Assembly: GCA_025936205.1 (NCBI GenBank)
Contig: JAICTU010000457.1
Coordinates: 1-7,409 of the forward strand
From: Polyangiaceae bacterium
GTDB lineage: Bacteria > Myxococcota > Polyangia > Polyangiales > Polyangiaceae
Direction: 5' to 3'
Length of the DNA: 7,409 nt
Under the pieces are notes generated by a model. The model searched no databases and was not told the origin of the DNA. It saw nothing but the letters and a program-made list of their open reading frames with translations. Each line of letters starts with the position of its first letter. Positions within the stretch are counted from its first letter, which is position 1. The position numbers and the translations under genes are program-made. Positions 4,844 through 7,409 of the stretch are shown one piece after another.

Positions 4844-7021
4844 GTGGATGTCAGCACCCGGCTTCGGCGCACGGCGCCCCACCTCCGGGGTCGCGCCGTG
4901 CTGGCCTACCTGCTGCGTGAGGTTGCGCCCCCGGTCGCGCTGGGCCTGGTCGCCGCTCTCTGCATGGTGGGTTGGTCCGGCATGGACCCCACGAACATCG
5001 GCTGGAACGCCAACGGTGACGCTGCCACGCACTACCTGGGCTGGTGGTTCTTTCGGAACTCCCCTTGGCATTTTCCGCTCGGCGCCAACCCCGACTACGG
5101 GCTCGAGATCGGCAGCTCGGTCTTCTATTCTGACTCGATCCCGCTGCTCGCGATCGGCTTCAAGCCGTTTGCGGCGTGGCTGCCGACTCCCTTTCAGTAT
5201 TTCGGGCTCTGGGTCTGTCTGTGCCTGGTCTTGCAGGGCTGGTTTGCCTGGCGGGTGCTCGGCGCGCTGGGCGAGACACGCCCCTTCGACGTCCGGCTGG
5301 CGGCGCTCGGTCTGTTCCTGTTCTCGCCGCCGCTGATGATTCGCGTCGGCGGTCACAGCGCGCTCGTTGGGCACTGGCTGATTCTGGCTGCATTTTCACT
5401 CTACCTGAGGCCCGGCCCGCGGGTGCGTCGGCTCGCCTGGCCGCTCTTGGTGCTCTCGGCGGCGCTCGTGCATTCCTACCTGTTCGTGATGGTGTCGGCG
5501 GTGTGGTCTGCGGACCTGCTGCAGCGCTGGAAGCCGGGAGGGGCACGCGACGTGAAAGGAACGCTGATCGATGCGGCCGCCGTTGCCGGAGCGGCGCTGC
5601 TCGGTCTGTGGCAGGCAGGCTTCTTCCTGGTCCGGGTCTCGCCCGAAGTCGGGTACGGGCAGTTCGGCATGAACCTGCTCGCTCCCTTCAACCCCGATCT
5701 CTACTCGTGGTTGTTGCCGCCGGTGGCCCCGCCGTTCCTCGGTTTTCACGAGGGTTATGACTTTGCCGGTCTCGGAGCCCTGTTGCTCTCGGCCAGCGTG
5801 CTGATTCCGCTGCTCCTGCGGTGCTCGCGCCTGCTCGCCGGGATTCGAGGACACTGGCCCCTACTGCTGGTGCTGGGCGCGCTCGCGCTGTTCGCCGTCA
5901 CGAACCACGTGGGCTTGGGCCGCTGGAGTTTCACGTTGCCGCTCCCCGACGCTCTGGTGCGAGCAGCCGGCACGCTGCGGAGCTCGGGACGCATGTACTG
6001 GCCCGTGCACTATGCGTTGCTGATCGCGGTAGTGCTGCTCGTGGTGCGCGCCTATGGCCAGCGCGCCGCTTGCGTGATGCTGGCGCTCGCGACCAGTGTG
6101 CAGGTGGCCGACAGCAGCCGGGGTTGGTGGAATCACCTGCACACGCATTTCAGGGGCACGCGAGCGACATCCTGGCTCTCGCCGTTGAAGGCGCCCTTCT
6201 GGAGCGCCGCCGGCGACGAATATCACGTGCTGCGCTGCGTCCCGGGAGGCAACAGCGCGGCGGGCTACAGCGCCTTCGCCTACTATGCGGCATCTCACCG
6301 CATGGCCACCAACGCTGCCTACCTGGCCCGTGTGGACGCCACCGCGTCCGAGGACGCAGAAGAGCGCGTGAGACAGGAGCTCGCGGCCGGAGCCTTCGAG
6401 CCGGACACGCTGTATGTGCTGGACGGCGCGCACGCCTCGCAGGCCGCCCAGACCCTCGATCCTGGAGCCGATTTGCTCACCCGGGCTGACGGCTACTACG
6501 TGCTGGCTCCGGGCTGGCTGACGCGCGATCACGAGAGCCCCGTCGAGCAGCAGGCGCTCACGCTGCGGGACATCGTGCCCGGGCTACCCCTCGAGAGCGA
6601 GGTCCGCTTTGACGCGGGCGGCACGGGCGTGGCGTACCTGGGCAACGGCTGGTCGGCGCCGGAGGCCTGGGGCGTCTGGTCCGATGGTCCGCGTGCTGAG
6701 CTCAGCTTACCGGTGGATCCCAGGGGGCGGATGGAGCTGGGGCTGGCCTGCGAAGTCGGCGCCTTTGTGCCCTTGGATCGCTCCGAGCAGCGCGTGGAGG
6801 TCTGGATCAACGGTGTCTCATCGGCGGTATGGCAGCTCGAGGCCACCCCCGGCTGGCGTGAGCTGCGCGTGCCTCCGCAGGCGCTGCAACCCGCAGGCGC
6901 CACCCTGTGGCTCTCCGTGCGCTTCGAGATCGCGTCTCCGTCGAGCCCAAAGGCACGCGGGGACAGTGACGACGCGCGCCAGCTTGGGCTGGCGCTGCGC
7001 CGTTTGAAGCTCACCCGCTGA
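4844..7021 (+). CDS. DUF6311-like multi-pass membrane protein with C-terminal soluble domain (probable GT-C-type glycosyltransferase)
   Basis: A 725-residue protein. Hydrophobic segments lie near 28-46, 117-140, 152-168, 171-189, 197-220, 241-264, 306-327, 338-353, 387-401 and 405-420, followed by a soluble region (421-725). The first loop holds GDAATHYLGWWFFRNSPW (58-75), FPLGANPDYGLEIGSS (77-92) and SDSIPLLAI (96-104), which I recall as the signature of DUF6311 membrane proteins. An acidic residue (D59) early in the first outer loop is the arrangement of GT-C glycosyltransferases, which take sugars from polyprenyl-phosphate donors outside the membrane. The tail has a Trp-rich block, GWSAPEAWGVWSDG (602-615), and alternating strands that suggest a beta-sandwich, possibly glycan-binding. 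The GTG at 4844 is the only usual start after an in-frame stop at 4754-4756; the nearby ATG at 4848 is out of frame. The next membrane protein starts 12 bases downstream. The role in surface glycan assembly is inference. Confidence 0.85.
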   Translation: MDVSTRLRRTAPHLRGRAVLAYLLREVAPPVALGLVAALCMVGWSGMDPTNIGWNANGDAATHYLGWWFFRNSPWHFPLGANPDYGLEIGSSVFYSDSIPLLAIGFKPFAAWLPTPFQYFGLWVCLCLVLQGWFAWRVLGALGETRPFDVRLAALGLFLFSPPLMIRVGGHSALVGHWLILAAFSLYLRPGPRVRRLAWPLLVLSAALVHSYLFVMVSAVWSADLLQRWKPGGARDVKGTLIDAAAVAGAALLGLWQAGFFLVRVSPEVGYGQFGMNLLAPFNPDLYSWLLPPVAPPFLGFHEGYDFAGLGALLLSASVLIPLLLRCSRLLAGIRGHWPLLLVLGALALFAVTNHVGLGRWSFTLPLPDALVRAAGTLRSSGRMYWPVHYALLIAVVLLVVRAYGQRAACVMLALATSVQVADSSRGWWNHLHTHFRGTRATSWLSPLKAPFWSAAGDEYHVLRCVPGGNSAAGYSAFAYYAASHRMATNAAYLARVDATASEDAEERVRQELAAGAFEPDTLYVLDGAHASQAAQTLDPGADLLTRADGYYVLAPGWLTRDHESPVEQQALTLRDIVPGLPLESEVRFDAGGTGVAYLGNGWSAPEAWGVWSDGPRAELSLPVDPRGRMELGLACEVGAFVPLDRSEQRVEVWINGVSSAVWQLEATPGWRELRVPPQALQPAGATLWLSVRFEIASPSSPKARGDSDDARQLGLALRRLKLTR

Positions 7022-7033
7022 CCCCAGGGCGAG

Positions 7034-7409
7034 ATGTCACAGAGCCAAGCACGTCATCAGCGGGCGCTCGGGCGTGCTGCTGCTGTGGTCTTCTGCGCCG
7101 TCGTGCTCGTGGTCATGCTCTGGCCCGTGCTCGGCCGCGAGGGCTGGCCGCTCAACCACGAGGGCCTGAGCTGGAAGTACCGCCTCCTCGTCTACGTGCA
7201 GCACTTCCGCCGCTTCGATCTGCTGCCGATCTGGTCCGAGTCCGCGGCGCTTGGGCTGGGCGCGCCCGCGCCGGTGCTGTATCACAAGCTCTTCTACGTC
7301 GCGGCCGCCGGCGTGTACCTGCTCTCCGGCTCCGTCAAAGCGGCGGTGAGCGTGGCGCTCGTCATTTTCTCCGCTGCCGGCCTGCTCGGGATGTGGGCCC
7401 TGCTGCAGC
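7034..7409 (+). CDS. PTPS-related/GT-C-like membrane protein, N-terminal part (runs off right edge)
   Basis: The first 125 residues are visible. A basic N-terminus (residues 1-14) is followed by a membrane helix at about 15-33, then an outer loop with GWPLNHEGLSWKYRLLVY (37-54), FDLLPIWSESAALGLGAPAP (60-79) and YHKLFYVAAAGVYLLSG (82-98), then another helix around 100-123. The pattern 'P-x-H/N-H-E-G ... F ... P-x-W ... G-x-G-x-P' after the first helix is that of large membrane proteins named '6-pyruvoyl-tetrahydropterin synthase related' and of YfhO-like relatives. These are probable GT-C-fold transferases with conserved acidic or His residues in loop 1; here these would be H42 and E43. The ATG at 7034 follows AGGG at 7026-7029, a rather close ribosome site, and lies 12 bases after the preceding stop, so the two membrane genes are almost certainly co-transcribed. 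Most of the protein is outside the window, so the family call is moderate. Confidence 0.75.
   Translation, partial: MSQSQARHQRALGRAAAVVFCAVVLVVMLWPVLGREGWPLNHEGLSWKYRLLVYVQHFRRFDLLPIWSESAALGLGAPAPVLYHKLFYVAAAGVYLLSGSVKAAVSVALVIFSAAGLLGMWALLQ

Noticed and set aside
4053..5336. Long plus-strand open frame (427 codons) antisense to the methyltransferase and overlapping the DUF6311-like gene
   Set aside because: Crosses the divergent promoter region and two genes with recognisable motifs. Its own translation is Arg/Gln/Leu-rich with no domain, so it is a GC-bias shadow.

Overview
The window is uniformly GC-rich with strong G/C third-position bias. Small unknown membrane proteins with signal peptides sit beside catabolic enzymes and polysaccharide-type membrane proteins. 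This fits a large-genome GC-rich bacterium, and the style of the hypothetical proteins suggests Myxococcota (Polyangia-like). That placement is inference: no rRNA or taxon-specific marker is present. Coding density is high and no gap without a gene exceeds 300 bases. I see no tRNA, rRNA, CRISPR array, insertion sequence or phage gene.

Left part (1-3137). A DUF924-family gene runs off the left edge on the minus strand. It diverges from an SMP-30/gluconolactonase-type lactonase gene (358-1260, +) across a 110-base spacer. The lactonase stop codon lies inside the first copy of a 13-base tandem repeat (1251-1299) that puts a TGA in all three frames. Next come an exported four-helix membrane protein of unknown function (1418-2152, +) and, 19 bases later, an aldo/keto reductase (2172-3137, +), probably co-transcribed with it. 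A strong GC-rich hairpin (3145-3174) separates these genes from the convergent right-hand block.

Right part (3208-7409). This looks like a surface-glycan locus with two divergent arms. The minus-strand arm has a class I SAM methyltransferase (4700-3951) whose 3' end overlaps the start of a family 2 glycosyltransferase of the Alg5/DPM1 type (3969-3208). The plus-strand arm has a 725-residue multi-pass membrane protein resembling DUF6311, with a soluble C-terminal domain (4844-7021). Twelve bases later begins a second membrane protein resembling the PTPS-related (GT-C-like) membrane family, cut by the right edge (7034 onward).

The most economical reading of the right part is this: the cytosolic GT2 charges a polyprenyl phosphate with a sugar, the large membrane proteins use such lipid-linked sugars outside the membrane, and the methyltransferase modifies a sugar or lipid intermediate. 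The chemistry and acceptor cannot be read from the sequence. The most unusual small-scale features are the three-frame-stop tandem repeat and the internal two-helix duplication in the unknown membrane protein.
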